Shown here: piece by piece, positions 1 through 8,339 of the stretch | Layout of the letters: each line of letters begins with the position of its first letter | Numbering within the stretch: the stretch's first letter is position 1 | Assembly (NCBI GenBank): GCA_025355325.1 | Contig: JANXZX010000029.1 | Span: 1-33,343, forward strand | Reading direction: 5' to 3' | DNA from: Geobacteraceae bacterium | GTDB taxonomy: Bacteria > Desulfobacterota > Desulfuromonadia > Geobacterales > Pseudopelobacteraceae | DNA: 33,343 bases | Translations under genes and position numbers: made by a program | The notes under the pieces: generated by a model | What the model was told of the DNA's origin: nothing | Seen by the model: only the letters and a program-made list of their open reading frames with translations | Databases searched by the model: none

Positions 1-426
1 GTCGAACCCTCCATACACAAAGCGACCAGCCGCTTCAGCGTCTCCTACGGCGAGCACCTCCCGCAGTTTTGCGGCAATGCCCAACGCATCGAACAGGTGC
101 TGGTCAATCTGATCCTGAACGCCTGTCAGGCGTTATCCGGCACGGAGGGTGCCATAGAGGTTGCGACGTATTGCGACACAGCTCGAACTACGCTGACCTT
201 TCGTATCCGGGATGAGGGAAGCGGCATAGCACCCGAACATCTGGCCCGTCTGACCGATCCGTTCTTCACCACCAAGCGGGAGAGCGGCGGCACCGGTCTC
301 GGTCTGTCGGTTTCAGCAGGGATCGTTAAAGAGCACGGCGGCAAGCTGACGTTTGATTCTATCCCCGGCAGGGAGACGACCGTGACGTTGACACTGCCTG
401 CCTATAACAAGGAGCAGACCCAATGA
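1..426 (+). CDS. Sensor histidine kinase, C-terminal part (cut by window edge)
   Basis: This is the ATP-binding end of a two-component histidine kinase; the reading frame is open from base 1, so the gene begins outside the window. About 141 residues remain and hold a complete HATPase_c set: N box NLILNA, G1 box DEGSGI, F box DPFFTTK and G2 box GTGLGLS. The sensor and the phospho-accepting histidine are not visible, so the signal cannot be named. The stop overlaps the start of the next gene by four bases (ATGA), so the two are translationally coupled. The partner is a sigma-54 response regulator, which makes this an NtrB/NtrC-type pair. The identification as a kinase is firm; the stimulus is unknown. 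Confidence 0.93.
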   Translation, partial: VEPSIHKATSRFSVSYGEHLPQFCGNAQRIEQVLVNLILNACQALSGTEGAIEVATYCDTARTTLTFRIRDEGSGIAPEHLARLTDPFFTTKRESGGTGLGLSVSAGIVKEHGGKLTFDSIPGRETTVTLTLPAYNKEQTQ

Positions 427-1838
427 GTACAACCCTCTACCCCGAATTTGGCGTGCTGCTGGTGGATGACGAGCCGGACTGGCTCAGTTCGCTGGCGCTG
501 ACCTTGGAGAGCTGTGCCGGAATCAGCAACATCTCCACCTGCAGCGACAGCCGTCAGGTGATGGCCATTCTCGACCAGGGGGCTATCGGACTGGTGTTGC
601 TCGACCTGACCATGCCCCATCTCTCCGGAGAAGAGCTGCTGGGACAGATTGCCGAGCGCCATCCGGAGATTGTTGCCATCGTGGTCAGCGGCCTGAATCA
701 GCTTGAAACCGCCGTGCGCTGCATGCGCAAAGGGGCTTTCGATTATTTCGTCAAAACAGACGATCAGGACCGCATGATTGGCGGAGTGCTGCGGGCGGTG
801 CGGATGCAGGAATTGCAGCGTGACCACCGCGAGATGGCCAGCCGTCTCAATGCTCCCGAGATTCGCCATCCTGAAGCCTTTGATGCTCTTGTCACCAATG
901 ACCGGGCCATGCGCTCGTTGTTCGCGTATGTGGAAGCGGTCGCCAAAAGCCCGCAACCGCTGCTGATCACCGGTGAAAGCGGCGTCGGCAAGGAGTTGGT
1001 CGCTCGTGCCGCTCACACCTTAAGCGGCTGCCGGGGCAAGCTGGTCACGGTCAATGTCGCCGGCCTGGACGACACGGTATTTGCCGATACCCTCTTCGGC
1101 CATCTGCGCGGCGCCTACACCGGCGCAGAACAACCGCGGCGCGGCATGATTGAGGAGGCCGCCGACGGCACCCTGTTCCTGGACGAAATCGGTGACCTGT
1201 CCATCGCCTCCCAGGTCAAGCTGCTGCGCCTGCTACAGGAAGGCGAATATTTCCCACTCGGCAGCGATCTTCCCAAGCGGATTAAAGCCAGGGTTATTGT
1301 CGCCACCCACCAGAATCTCGCTGATCGTGAAGCCTCCGGCACATTCCGTCGCGACCTCTACTTCCGCCTGCGTACCCATCACGTGCATCTTCCTCCTTTG
1401 CGGGAGCGCAGCGCCGATATTCCGCTGCTGCTGGATTACTTACTTGAGGAGGCGTCCCGCACTCTGGACAAACCACGACCGACCGTTCCCAAGGGGCTGG
1501 TTCCCCTATTATCCGGCTACAGCTTCCCCGGCAATGTGCGCGAGCTGAAAGGCCTGGTCTATGACGCCGTCAGCCAGCAGCGCGAGCGCCAACTCACGTT
1601 GGAGCCGTTTGCCAAAGTTGTGGAGCGAGGTCGCCCGGAGAGTGGTGCAGGAGCGGTTCCCTCAAAGCACAACCCCTTTTCCGGTTTTGAAGATCTCCCC
1701 ACATTTAGCGACGCCGCTGCTTTTCTTGTATTGGAGGCTATGGAACGTGCCGGAGGAAATCAAACCACCGCGGCCAGGCTGCTCGGAATTTCCCAGCCGG
1801 CCCTCTCGAAGCGACTGAAGATGATCAAGTCGTCATGA
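423..1838 (+). CDS. Sigma-54-dependent response regulator (REC-AAA+-HTH)
   Basis: This is an NtrC-family activator of sigma-54 promoters. The receiver covers about residues 8-125, with acidic pocket D15/D16, phospho-acceptor D61 and conserved K111. The AAA+ domain follows with Walker A GESGVGKE at 184-191, the sigma-54 contact loop GAYTGA at 230-235 and Walker B GTLFLDEIGD at 249-258. A Fis-type helix-turn-helix (NQTTAARLLGISQPALSKRL) ends the 471-residue protein. The loop has tyrosine in place of the usual phenylalanine of GAFTGA, a conservative variant seen in some members. It overlaps the upstream kinase by four bases. Target genes cannot be deduced; no clear -24/-12 promoter was found nearby. 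The family is certain. Confidence 0.96.
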   Translation: MSTTLYPEFGVLLVDDEPDWLSSLALTLESCAGISNISTCSDSRQVMAILDQGAIGLVLLDLTMPHLSGEELLGQIAERHPEIVAIVVSGLNQLETAVRCMRKGAFDYFVKTDDQDRMIGGVLRAVRMQELQRDHREMASRLNAPEIRHPEAFDALVTNDRAMRSLFAYVEAVAKSPQPLLITGESGVGKELVARAAHTLSGCRGKLVTVNVAGLDDTVFADTLFGHLRGAYTGAEQPRRGMIEEAADGTLFLDEIGDLSIASQVKLLRLLQEGEYFPLGSDLPKRIKARVIVATHQNLADREASGTFRRDLYFRLRTHHVHLPPLRERSADIPLLLDYLLEEASRTLDKPRPTVPKGLVPLLSGYSFPGNVRELKGLVYDAVSQQRERQLTLEPFAKVVERGRPESGAGAVPSKHNPFSGFEDLPTFSDAAAFLVLEAMERAGGNQTTAARLLGISQPALSKRLKMIKSS

Positions 1839-1912
1839 GTAAGGTGCTCAGCATTCCATTTCCTTTAGGAAATCAGCAACCTCATTAAGCCACCTCCCCC
1901 AATAAGAGGCAC

Positions 1913-1955
1913 TTGACATACCTCTCTTTCGATGTTACTTACCGGTAGGTATAAT
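1913..1955 (+). promoter_or_regulatory. Promoter and palindromic operator of tetR-efflux operon
   Basis: A perfect TTGACA (1913-1918) stands in front of tetR. The -10 element is uncertain: TACTTA at 1936-1941 gives 17-bp spacing, while a perfect TATAAT (1950-1955) lies 31 bp away and would need a different -35. Centred between 1943 and 1944 is an inverted repeat with core TACCGGTA (1940-1947) that extends imperfectly over 1933-1954. It overlaps both -10 candidates. A palindrome in this position is what is expected for autorepression by the adjacent TetR protein. The operator assignment is inference. Confidence 0.6.
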
Positions 1956-1972
1956 TAAAAACGAGGATATCT

Positions 1973-2611
1973 ATGCCAACTAAGCCATTGCCAATAGCCC
2001 CACATGATGACGTGCGCCAGCGCCTCATGCAGGAGGCAATCACCCTGTTTGTCGAACATGGCTATGCCGCGACCTCAGTGCGCCAGATAGTAGCCGCAGC
2101 AGGCGTCACCAAGCCGGTGATGTACTATTATTTCGGGAACAAGGAAGGGCTGTATCTTGAAATCATAAACGGCATCAGCCAGCAGTTCGACCAGTTGATT
2201 GCCGGGATGTACGCCACTTCCGGAAGTGTTCGCCAGCGTATCACCGACCTGTTCACCGGTATTCTGGACAGTGTCCAGGACAACCGTGCGGTGGTAAAGC
2301 TTGTGTATGCCATATACTTTGGCCCGCCACAGGGTGCGCCATTCGTCGATTTCAATCGATTTTTCGACGTGATACTGGGGACAGTGAATGATCTGCTGAC
2401 GGAGGGGATTTCCGGCGGTGAGATTATTCCTTGTAACCGGGATGCACTCTGCTGGTCACTGGTCGGCAGCCACCAGATCGTTCTGGAAGAGCAAATCTGC
2501 CGTACCACCCCCCGCATCAGTCGAGAGGGAATAATTCAGATCGTGAACCAGATACTCGACGGAGTGGCACCCCGCACTAACAACAGCACATTTGAAGGAG
2601 TTGATCGATGA
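1973..2611 (+). CDS. TetR/AcrR-family transcriptional regulator
   Basis: This 212-residue protein has a TetR_N DNA-binding domain with the helix-turn-helix at about residues 34-53 (TSVRQIVAAAGVTKPVMYYY), followed by a helical ligand-binding domain of usual length. TetR proteins repress neighbouring exporter genes until a substrate binds. The ATG follows a Shine-Dalgarno-like CGAGGA (1962-1967). Its stop overlaps the start of the efflux adaptor gene (ATGA at 2608), so regulator and pump genes are in one operon and the regulator probably controls itself through the palindrome just upstream. The ligand is unknown. Family confidence is high. Confidence 0.94.
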   Translation: MPTKPLPIAPHDDVRQRLMQEAITLFVEHGYAATSVRQIVAAAGVTKPVMYYYFGNKEGLYLEIINGISQQFDQLIAGMYATSGSVRQRITDLFTGILDSVQDNRAVVKLVYAIYFGPPQGAPFVDFNRFFDVILGTVNDLLTEGISGGEIIPCNRDALCWSLVGSHQIVLEEQICRTTPRISREGIIQIVNQILDGVAPRTNNSTFEGVDR

Positions 2612-3765
2612 ATCGATGTAGAAATCTGCTGGCACTGTTCATACTTTTCTCCGTTTTGACCGCCTGCAACGGAAAGGACAAAAGCCCGGTGCAGACGACC
2701 AAACCCCGACTGGCCGTGGAGACCCAGGCCGTGACCGCCTCTTCCATAGTGGAGTCGGTTGAAGTTACCGGCAGCCTGGAACCAAAATTCTCCGTGGACG
2801 TTAAAACCCAGATTCCCGGATTGGTCAAACAGGTCATGGTATCGGAATGGGTTCATGTAAAGAAGGGTCAGCCGCTGGCACGCATCGATGTGGCAGAAAC
2901 CGAGGCACAGGTTAAACGGGCCGAGGCCGGCATAGTGTCAGCCAAAGCGAATCTGGTACAGACACAGGTGGCCGCAAACCGCGCAGAGCGGGAATTAGCC
3001 CGCATTGCCAAACTGAAAGAGTCCGGCCTGGCCACCCAGCAGAGCCTTGATGATGCCCGTAGCGAAGCTGAGGCCGCCAAGGCCAGAATCGGTGTTTCAG
3101 AGGCACAGATTCATGTTTCCGAAGAAGAGCGACGCCAGGGTTTGGCCCGTCAGGCGAAAGGCGCGGTGGTTGCGCCGATTGACGGAGTCATTGCCCTGCG
3201 TGAAGTCAATGTCGGCGACCTTGCCAGCGACGCAGCAGCGGCGAAGCCGATTTTCCGGATCGTGGACAATCGCCTGCTTAACCTGACAGTAACCGTATCT
3301 TCAGCTGATTCCGGACGGGTCAAGGTTGGCCAGCCACTTGAATTCACCGTCGATTCCGACCCGGGGCGCACGTTTACCGGTAAAGTCATGTATATCAACC
3401 CCGAACTATCTTCTACAGACCGCTCTCTAAAAGTTATCGCGGAAGTTCATAATGTCCCTGAACGTCTGAAAGGCGGGCTTTTCGCCAAAGGGCGCATTGT
3501 TACCGGAACCCGTTCACATGTACTGCAAGTGCCGCGCAGTGCGATCAACGCGTTTGACCTTCAGGCGAAAAAAGGAAGTTTGTTTGTAGTCGAAAACGGT
3601 GTGGCCCGTAAAAGAGAGATTCTAAGCGGTGCCGTGAATGGCGAAATGATCGAGATCGCTTCGGGACTCAAACCGGGTGAGCAGTACGTGATCCGGGGCG
3701 GCTTTAATCTGAAGGATGGCGACGCCGTTGCCGTTGCAGCAAAACCGGAAGCGACCGCAAAGTGA
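2608..3765 (+). CDS. RND efflux periplasmic adaptor (membrane fusion) lipoprotein
   Basis: This is the HlyD/AcrA-type adaptor that bridges the inner-membrane RND pump and the outer-membrane channel. A lipoprotein signal peptide ends in lipobox LTAC with C20. The mature part shows the usual order: beta strands, a barrel-sandwich (lipoyl-like) half (VDVKTQIPGLVKQVMVSEWV), a long Ala/Glu-rich helical hairpin around residues 90-180, the second lipoyl half (GAVVAPIDGVI) and a beta-barrel plus membrane-proximal domain. Length 385 aa is typical. It starts inside the tetR stop and is followed closely by a small gene and the pump. Transported substrates cannot be deduced. Confidence 0.93.
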   Translation: MNRCRNLLALFILFSVLTACNGKDKSPVQTTKPRLAVETQAVTASSIVESVEVTGSLEPKFSVDVKTQIPGLVKQVMVSEWVHVKKGQPLARIDVAETEAQVKRAEAGIVSAKANLVQTQVAANRAERELARIAKLKESGLATQQSLDDARSEAEAAKARIGVSEAQIHVSEEERRQGLARQAKGAVVAPIDGVIALREVNVGDLASDAAAAKPIFRIVDNRLLNLTVTVSSADSGRVKVGQPLEFTVDSDPGRTFTGKVMYINPELSSTDRSLKVIAEVHNVPERLKGGLFAKGRIVTGTRSHVLQVPRSAINAFDLQAKKGSLFVVENGVARKREILSGAVNGEMIEIASGLKPGEQYVIRGGFNLKDGDAVAVAAKPEATAK

Positions 3766-3776
3766 GAGGAGAGAAT

Positions 3777-4151
3777 ATGAACGTGACGCTTGTTTTTGTC
3801 TATAACGCCGACAGCGGCCTTTTTAACACCCTTACTGACATTGCCCACAAAACCTTTGCACCGGAAACCTATTCCTGCAATCTCTGTGCAATCACCTATG
3901 GGGCCTTCGGCATGCGTGCGGAATGGAAGGAATTCATTGAATCGCTTGATTGCGGCCTTGAATTTCTGCATCGGAACGAACTTTTTGACCGGTACGGAAT
4001 TGCGAGTACGGATCTGCCGGCTCTGTTTCTCAAGCAGGCCGACAGGATGGACTTGTGGATCGCAGCCGCAGAGATAAATGCCTGTGCTACCATGACGGAA
4101 CTGAAACAGTTGATAGTAACAAAGCTTGGCCAGGTATCCGTAGCACCGTAG
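3777..4151 (+). CDS. Conserved hypothetical small protein with CxxC, in efflux operon
   Basis: The frame can be extended to a GTG at 3762 overlapping the adaptor stop, but the ATG at 3777 is better: AGGAG at 3767-3771 lies five bases before it. The product is 124 residues and appears cytoplasmic, with no signal peptide or membrane segment. It begins with a hydrophobic strand (VTLVFVYNAD), has one CxxC pair (CNLC, about residues 34-37), and an alternating pattern that could suit an alpha/beta fold. I do not recognise a characterised family. It lies between adaptor and pump in the same orientation, so it is probably co-expressed with them. A metal- or thiol-related role is only a guess. Confidence 0.8.
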   Translation: MNVTLVFVYNADSGLFNTLTDIAHKTFAPETYSCNLCAITYGAFGMRAEWKEFIESLDCGLEFLHRNELFDRYGIASTDLPALFLKQADRMDLWIAAAEINACATMTELKQLIVTKLGQVSVAP

Positions 4152-4176
4152 TAGACAGCTCAATTAAGGACAAAAC

Positions 4177-7100
4177 ATGATCCTCTCCAATACCTCCATA
4201 AAGCGCCCTATTTTTGCCACGGTCATGATTCTGGCTCTGGTCGTGCTCGGAATATTCTCCTATCGCCGCCTTTCGGTCGAAATGTTTCCCAATGTCGAGT
4301 TTCCGATTGTCTCTATTGTCACCACGTACACCGGCGCTTCGCCTGAAACGGTTGAACGTGAGCTTTCCAAGCGGATTGAGGAGGCGGTCAACCAGATTGC
4401 GGGAGTAAAGCATGTCTTCTCCACATCGCGTGAAGGCGTCTCGACGGTCGTGATTGAGTTCCGGCTTGAGGAAAAGGTTAACGATGCCGCCCAGGAGGTA
4501 CGGGCGAAGATTTCCTCCATACGCGGTACCCTGCCGACCTCCATTGATGAACCGATCATACAGAAACTTGACTTTAATGCGGCGCCCATTGCCGCATTGG
4601 CTGTTGAGTCAACGACGTTGTCGCCGCGCGAGCTGACGACGCTGGTGGAGAAAAAGATCAAGAAACGCTTCGAAAGTGTCGCCGGAGTCGGCAAGGTCGA
4701 TATGGTCGGCGGGCAAAAGCGCGAGATAACGGTCGATCTCGACCCGGTCCGACTGGATGCCCTCAAGTTAGGAGTCAACGACATCGTCTCCGGCATTCGC
4801 TCCGAAAACACCAACACGCCGCTTGGGCGAATCACCAAGGGGACGGCAGAGTACCCGCTACGGATTGAAGGAAAGCCGGATCGCGCCGACCAGTACCGCC
4901 GGATGGTCGTAGCCCAGAGGAATGGCCGCCCGATTTCGTTAGGCGAGGTTGCACTGGTTGGCGACGGAATTGAGGAAAAGCGCAAACTGGCACAGGTCAA
5001 CGGCAAACCGGCCATCGGACTCGATATTTACAAACAGTCAGGCGGCAACCAGGTTGAATTGGTCGATACGGTCAAAAAAGTTATGGCCAAGGTTCAAAAA
5101 GAGTTGCCACCGGGTGTGACCCTTTCCCTGGTGCGCGACGGTTCGATCATGACCCGTGAATCACTGGCTGACGTCAAGCAGACCCTGATCATCGGCGGGA
5201 TCCTGACGGTGCTGATTGTTTTCTGCTTCATAAACTCCTGGCGCTCCACCGTTATTACCGGCGTAACGCTGCCGATTTCGGTCATCTCCTCATTTATCAT
5301 CATGAATGCGCTCGGCATGACGCTCAACGTCATGACTCTGATGGCACTTTCACTGGCAATCGGCATGCTGATCGACGACGCCATCGTGGTTCGCGAGAAC
5401 ATCGTCCGGCATCTGGAAATGGGTAAAGACCATATGGAGGCATCCCGGTTCGGTACCTCGGAGATCGGCCTGGCTGTGTTCGCCACCTCCATGTCGATTA
5501 TTGCGGTGTTCGTTCCGGTGGCGTTCATGAAGGGCATCGTCGGTCGTTTCTTTTACCAGTTCGGCATCAGTGTCGCCTTTGCCGTGCTGGTGTCGCTGTT
5601 CGTTTCCTTCACTCTCGATCCGATGCTTTCATCCCGCTGGCATGACCCGTCGATTCACCTGCAGGGGCACCGCGTAGGAATTGCCCGCTATCTGGAAATG
5701 TTCAATACCTGGTTTGATAAAACTGCAGACAAGTACAGGAGCGCCATCGCCTGGGCTCTGGATCACCGCAAGAGCGTCATGGGACTTGCCTTCGTAGCCT
5801 TTGTCACCGGGATCTATATCTTCAGTACACTGGAGTCATCTTTTATGGCACCGGAGGATAAGGGAGAATTTCAGATCGCCTTCAAAACCGCGCCGGATGC
5901 TTCCATAACAGAAACCGAAAGCCGGATGAATGCGGTACTGACGGCGGTTAAAGTGGCGCCGGAGGTTGACCATACCTACGCCACAATCGGGGCCGGAGAC
6001 AGTGGGACAGTACGCGATGGCCTGCTCTACGTGAAACTCAAGGAACGCTCGGAACGTACCAAGAACCAGTTTCTGCTGCAGCGGGAAGTGCGGGAACGCT
6101 TGCAGAAGATCGCCGGCATCACCTTTTCCATCGAGGAGGTCGGCCAGATTGGCGGGGCGCAGAAACCGCTCAACGTCAACCTCAAAGGGGATGACCTTGC
6201 CGTCCTGAAACAGCTCGGCGCGCGCTTGAAAGAGGAGCTTTACAAAGTGCGCGGCATCGTCGATATTGCTATGACGCTGGAGAATGACATCCCCGAATAC
6301 CGCATGCGGGTTGATCGGGACAAAGCGCTGTCAGCCGGAGTCACCACCAATGATATCGTCGGAGCGATCAGTCGTCTGGTGGGGGGAGAGGCAATCTCTA
6401 CCTATGAGGATGAAGATGGTGATGCGGTCAACCTGCGGGTACGCCTTCCGGCTCATTTGAGAAATAACGCGGCCCAGGTTCTGGATCTGAATGTCTCAGT
6501 GCCTGACGGAGCCGGCGGCATCAAACTTCTGCCGATATCCAGCCTTACCACCACGGTGGTGGCCGCCTCGCCCACCGAGATTAACCGGCGTGATCTTGCC
6601 CGCCAGGTAACCATCAGCGCCAATCTCGACCGGCTGCCGGTCGGCACGGCCGCCAAGTACGTTGAGGCGGCCTCAAAAAATATCAACATGCCCCCCGGCT
6701 ACTCCATCAACCTGTCGGGTGAGGCCGAAGACATGGCCGAATCGTTTGGCTACATGGGGGAATCGCTGCTGCTGGCGGTACTGTTTGTTTACCTGATTCT
6801 GGCCGCCCAGTTTGAATCGTTCTTCGAACCGCTGGCGATCATGTTCTCCCTGCCGCTCTCCATCGTCGGTATGGCCGGAATGCTTAAGTTGACCGGCGAC
6901 ACAGTCAACATCATGTCGCTGATCGGCCTGATCATGCTGATGGGGCTGGTGACCAAAAATGCCATTCTGCTGGTCGATTATGCCAAAGTTCTGCAGCGTC
7001 GCGATGGCATGGAACGCCGCGCGGCGGTTATTCTGGCCGGTCGCACCCGTCTCCGTCCGATTATCATGACGACGCTGGCGATGATTTTCGGCATGATGCC

Positions 7101-7305
7101 GCTCTTTCTGGCGCTCGGCGCCGGAGCGGAAGGACGCGCACCTATGGCCCGCGCCGTAGTTGGCGGGCTTCTGACGTCAACCATGCTGACACTGTTGGTG
7201 GTGCCGGTCATGTACACCCTGATGGACGACCTGGGTAGTTGGCTGAAACGGAAATGGAAAGGGAAAGTTATGCCGGAACATGTTGCGGTGGAGCATTCTG
7301 ATTGA
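4177..7305 (+). CDS. RND family efflux pump permease (HAE1/AcrB type)
   Basis: This inner-membrane proton-driven exporter is 1042 residues, the usual size. It starts IKRPIFATVMI (first transmembrane helix), followed by a large periplasmic porter loop, a helix block, a second loop and a second helix block, the internal duplication typical of the family. The proton-relay residues are present: two aspartates in helix 4 (GMLIDDAIVV, D400 and D401) and the helix-10 lysine (GLVTKNAILL, K927). An AAGGA (4166-4170) precedes the ATG. It belongs with tetR, the adaptor and the small CxxC protein. The channel partner is probably the TolC-like gene at 11864, now separated by three other genes. Substrates are not deducible; hydrophobic drugs or solvents are usual for HAE1. 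Confidence 0.96.
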   Translation: MILSNTSIKRPIFATVMILALVVLGIFSYRRLSVEMFPNVEFPIVSIVTTYTGASPETVERELSKRIEEAVNQIAGVKHVFSTSREGVSTVVIEFRLEEKVNDAAQEVRAKISSIRGTLPTSIDEPIIQKLDFNAAPIAALAVESTTLSPRELTTLVEKKIKKRFESVAGVGKVDMVGGQKREITVDLDPVRLDALKLGVNDIVSGIRSENTNTPLGRITKGTAEYPLRIEGKPDRADQYRRMVVAQRNGRPISLGEVALVGDGIEEKRKLAQVNGKPAIGLDIYKQSGGNQVELVDTVKKVMAKVQKELPPGVTLSLVRDGSIMTRESLADVKQTLIIGGILTVLIVFCFINSWRSTVITGVTLPISVISSFIIMNALGMTLNVMTLMALSLAIGMLIDDAIVVRENIVRHLEMGKDHMEASRFGTSEIGLAVFATSMSIIAVFVPVAFMKGIVGRFFYQFGISVAFAVLVSLFVSFTLDPMLSSRWHDPSIHLQGHRVGIARYLEMFNTWFDKTADKYRSAIAWALDHRKSVMGLAFVAFVTGIYIFSTLESSFMAPEDKGEFQIAFKTAPDASITETESRMNAVLTAVKVAPEVDHTYATIGAGDSGTVRDGLLYVKLKERSERTKNQFLLQREVRERLQKIAGITFSIEEVGQIGGAQKPLNVNLKGDDLAVLKQLGARLKEELYKVRGIVDIAMTLENDIPEYRMRVDRDKALSAGVTTNDIVGAISRLVGGEAISTYEDEDGDAVNLRVRLPAHLRNNAAQVLDLNVSVPDGAGGIKLLPISSLTTTVVAASPTEINRRDLARQVTISANLDRLPVGTAAKYVEAASKNINMPPGYSINLSGEAEDMAESFGYMGESLLLAVLFVYLILAAQFESFFEPLAIMFSLPLSIVGMAGMLKLTGDTVNIMSLIGLIMLMGLVTKNAILLVDYAKVLQRRDGMERRAAVILAGRTRLRPIIMTTLAMIFGMMPLFLALGAGAEGRAPMARAVVGGLLTSTMLTLLVVPVMYTLMDDLGSWLKRKWKGKVMPEHVAVEHSD

Positions 7306-7373
7306 AATTGCAAGTAGCACTCTATTAAACAGTAGTGTAGAAGACATCAAGATCTCTTTGATTCGGAGGCAGT

Positions 7374-8336
7374 ATGCAGGCAAATAGTAACAAGACCCGC
7401 CAATGGAAGGCCGATATCGCCCAATCCGTCGATATGTACAACGTATGGTTCATGAGCTTCGCGCCGGTGGCTTTCCGCGAAACTCGTATCCGGACGACTA
7501 AGGACGTTGAGGCTGCTCTTGTTTCTACCCGTTATTTGACCGACATTTCTCCAGCAATTTTCCGCACCAACCCGGATATTCTCCCGACGCTCCGTATGTC
7601 CACATGTCCTCCGCTCGCTGTTGACCGGTTGATCGGTTTGGCCGGAATATCGGCCAGCATGGTAAAACGCATGGAAAATGAGAAAAAGCTGCCCGTGAAG
7701 ATGGCATACGATGATGTTGACCGGGAACTCGGCAAAATCGGGGCGATCATTGAGAAAATGGCCGATCCTGATATCTTCGTCTGGCTAGAGCAGAAAAAAT
7801 CTCCTGCCAAAGCAGAGATCCACAGAGCAGCCACTATTGTTGCCGACCGCCTCTGCGGATCGGTCGCAAACCCGATCATCCGCAACGCTCAGGAAAAACG
7901 GCAGCTGGCAGCAATCAAGTCTTGGCTTGAGGAACGCGGCTACACTCAGATTCCAGCTGGCAACGGAACCCGCTTTGATGCAATGTCACCCGGAACCTTC
8001 AGTTTTCGAATGAACGTACCGGTTAAACTTGAAAATGGCGTGCAGAGCGTAAATATTCCGGTTGACGCCGTCATCATGCCGAAAAATGCTAAGGCCAAGC
8101 AACTACCACTCTTCTTTGAAGCCAAATCTGCCGGTGACTACACAAATACGAACAAGCGCCGCAAGGAAGAGGCCGTGAAAATGGCACAACTCCGCAGCGC
8201 CTATGGCAGAAAAGTACAATTCAACCTGTTCCTGTGCGGCTACTTTGACAGCAGTTATCTCGGTTACGAGGCTGCCGAAGGTATCGACTGGGTGTGGGAA
8301 CATCGCATCGACGATCTGGCACTTTTCGGTATTTGA
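7374..8336 (+). CDS. XamI-like type II restriction endonuclease
   Basis: The 320-residue product resembles the XamI restriction endonuclease family, whose founding member cuts GTCGAC. A PD-(D/E)xK-type core is readable: D231 in VNIPVDAVI and E249-A-K251 in PLFFEAKSAG, followed by a conserved-looking basic stretch (TNTNKRRKEEA). The N-terminal two-thirds is helical and probably reads DNA. GGAGG (7365-7369) precedes the ATG. The cognate methyltransferase starts three bases after the stop. A weak promoter (TTGAAA at 7302, AT-rich -10 near 7323-7330) may sit in the short gap after the pump gene. No controller (C) gene is visible. The family call is from pattern recognition; the actual recognition site is inferred. 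Confidence 0.82.
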   Translation: MQANSNKTRQWKADIAQSVDMYNVWFMSFAPVAFRETRIRTTKDVEAALVSTRYLTDISPAIFRTNPDILPTLRMSTCPPLAVDRLIGLAGISASMVKRMENEKKLPVKMAYDDVDRELGKIGAIIEKMADPDIFVWLEQKKSPAKAEIHRAATIVADRLCGSVANPIIRNAQEKRQLAAIKSWLEERGYTQIPAGNGTRFDAMSPGTFSFRMNVPVKLENGVQSVNIPVDAVIMPKNAKAKQLPLFFEAKSAGDYTNTNKRRKEEAVKMAQLRSAYGRKVQFNLFLCGYFDSSYLGYEAAEGIDWVWEHRIDDLALFGI

Positions 8337-8339
8337 TAC

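Noticed and set aside
402-1016. 204-codon open frame on the minus strand
   Set aside because: It lies opposite the sigma-54 regulator, whose motifs are complete; the minus frame has no recognisable domain or ribosome site and is a shadow of GC-rich coding.
1858-1873. Stem-loop ATTTCC-TTTA-GGAAAT after the sigma-54 regulator
   Set aside because: Six AT-containing pairs without a T-tract; may be chance, although a longer mismatched pairing around it exists.
4260-5015. 251-codon open frame on the minus strand
   Set aside because: It is antisense to the RND pump gene and shows low-complexity Ser/Arg-rich text typical of a shadow frame.
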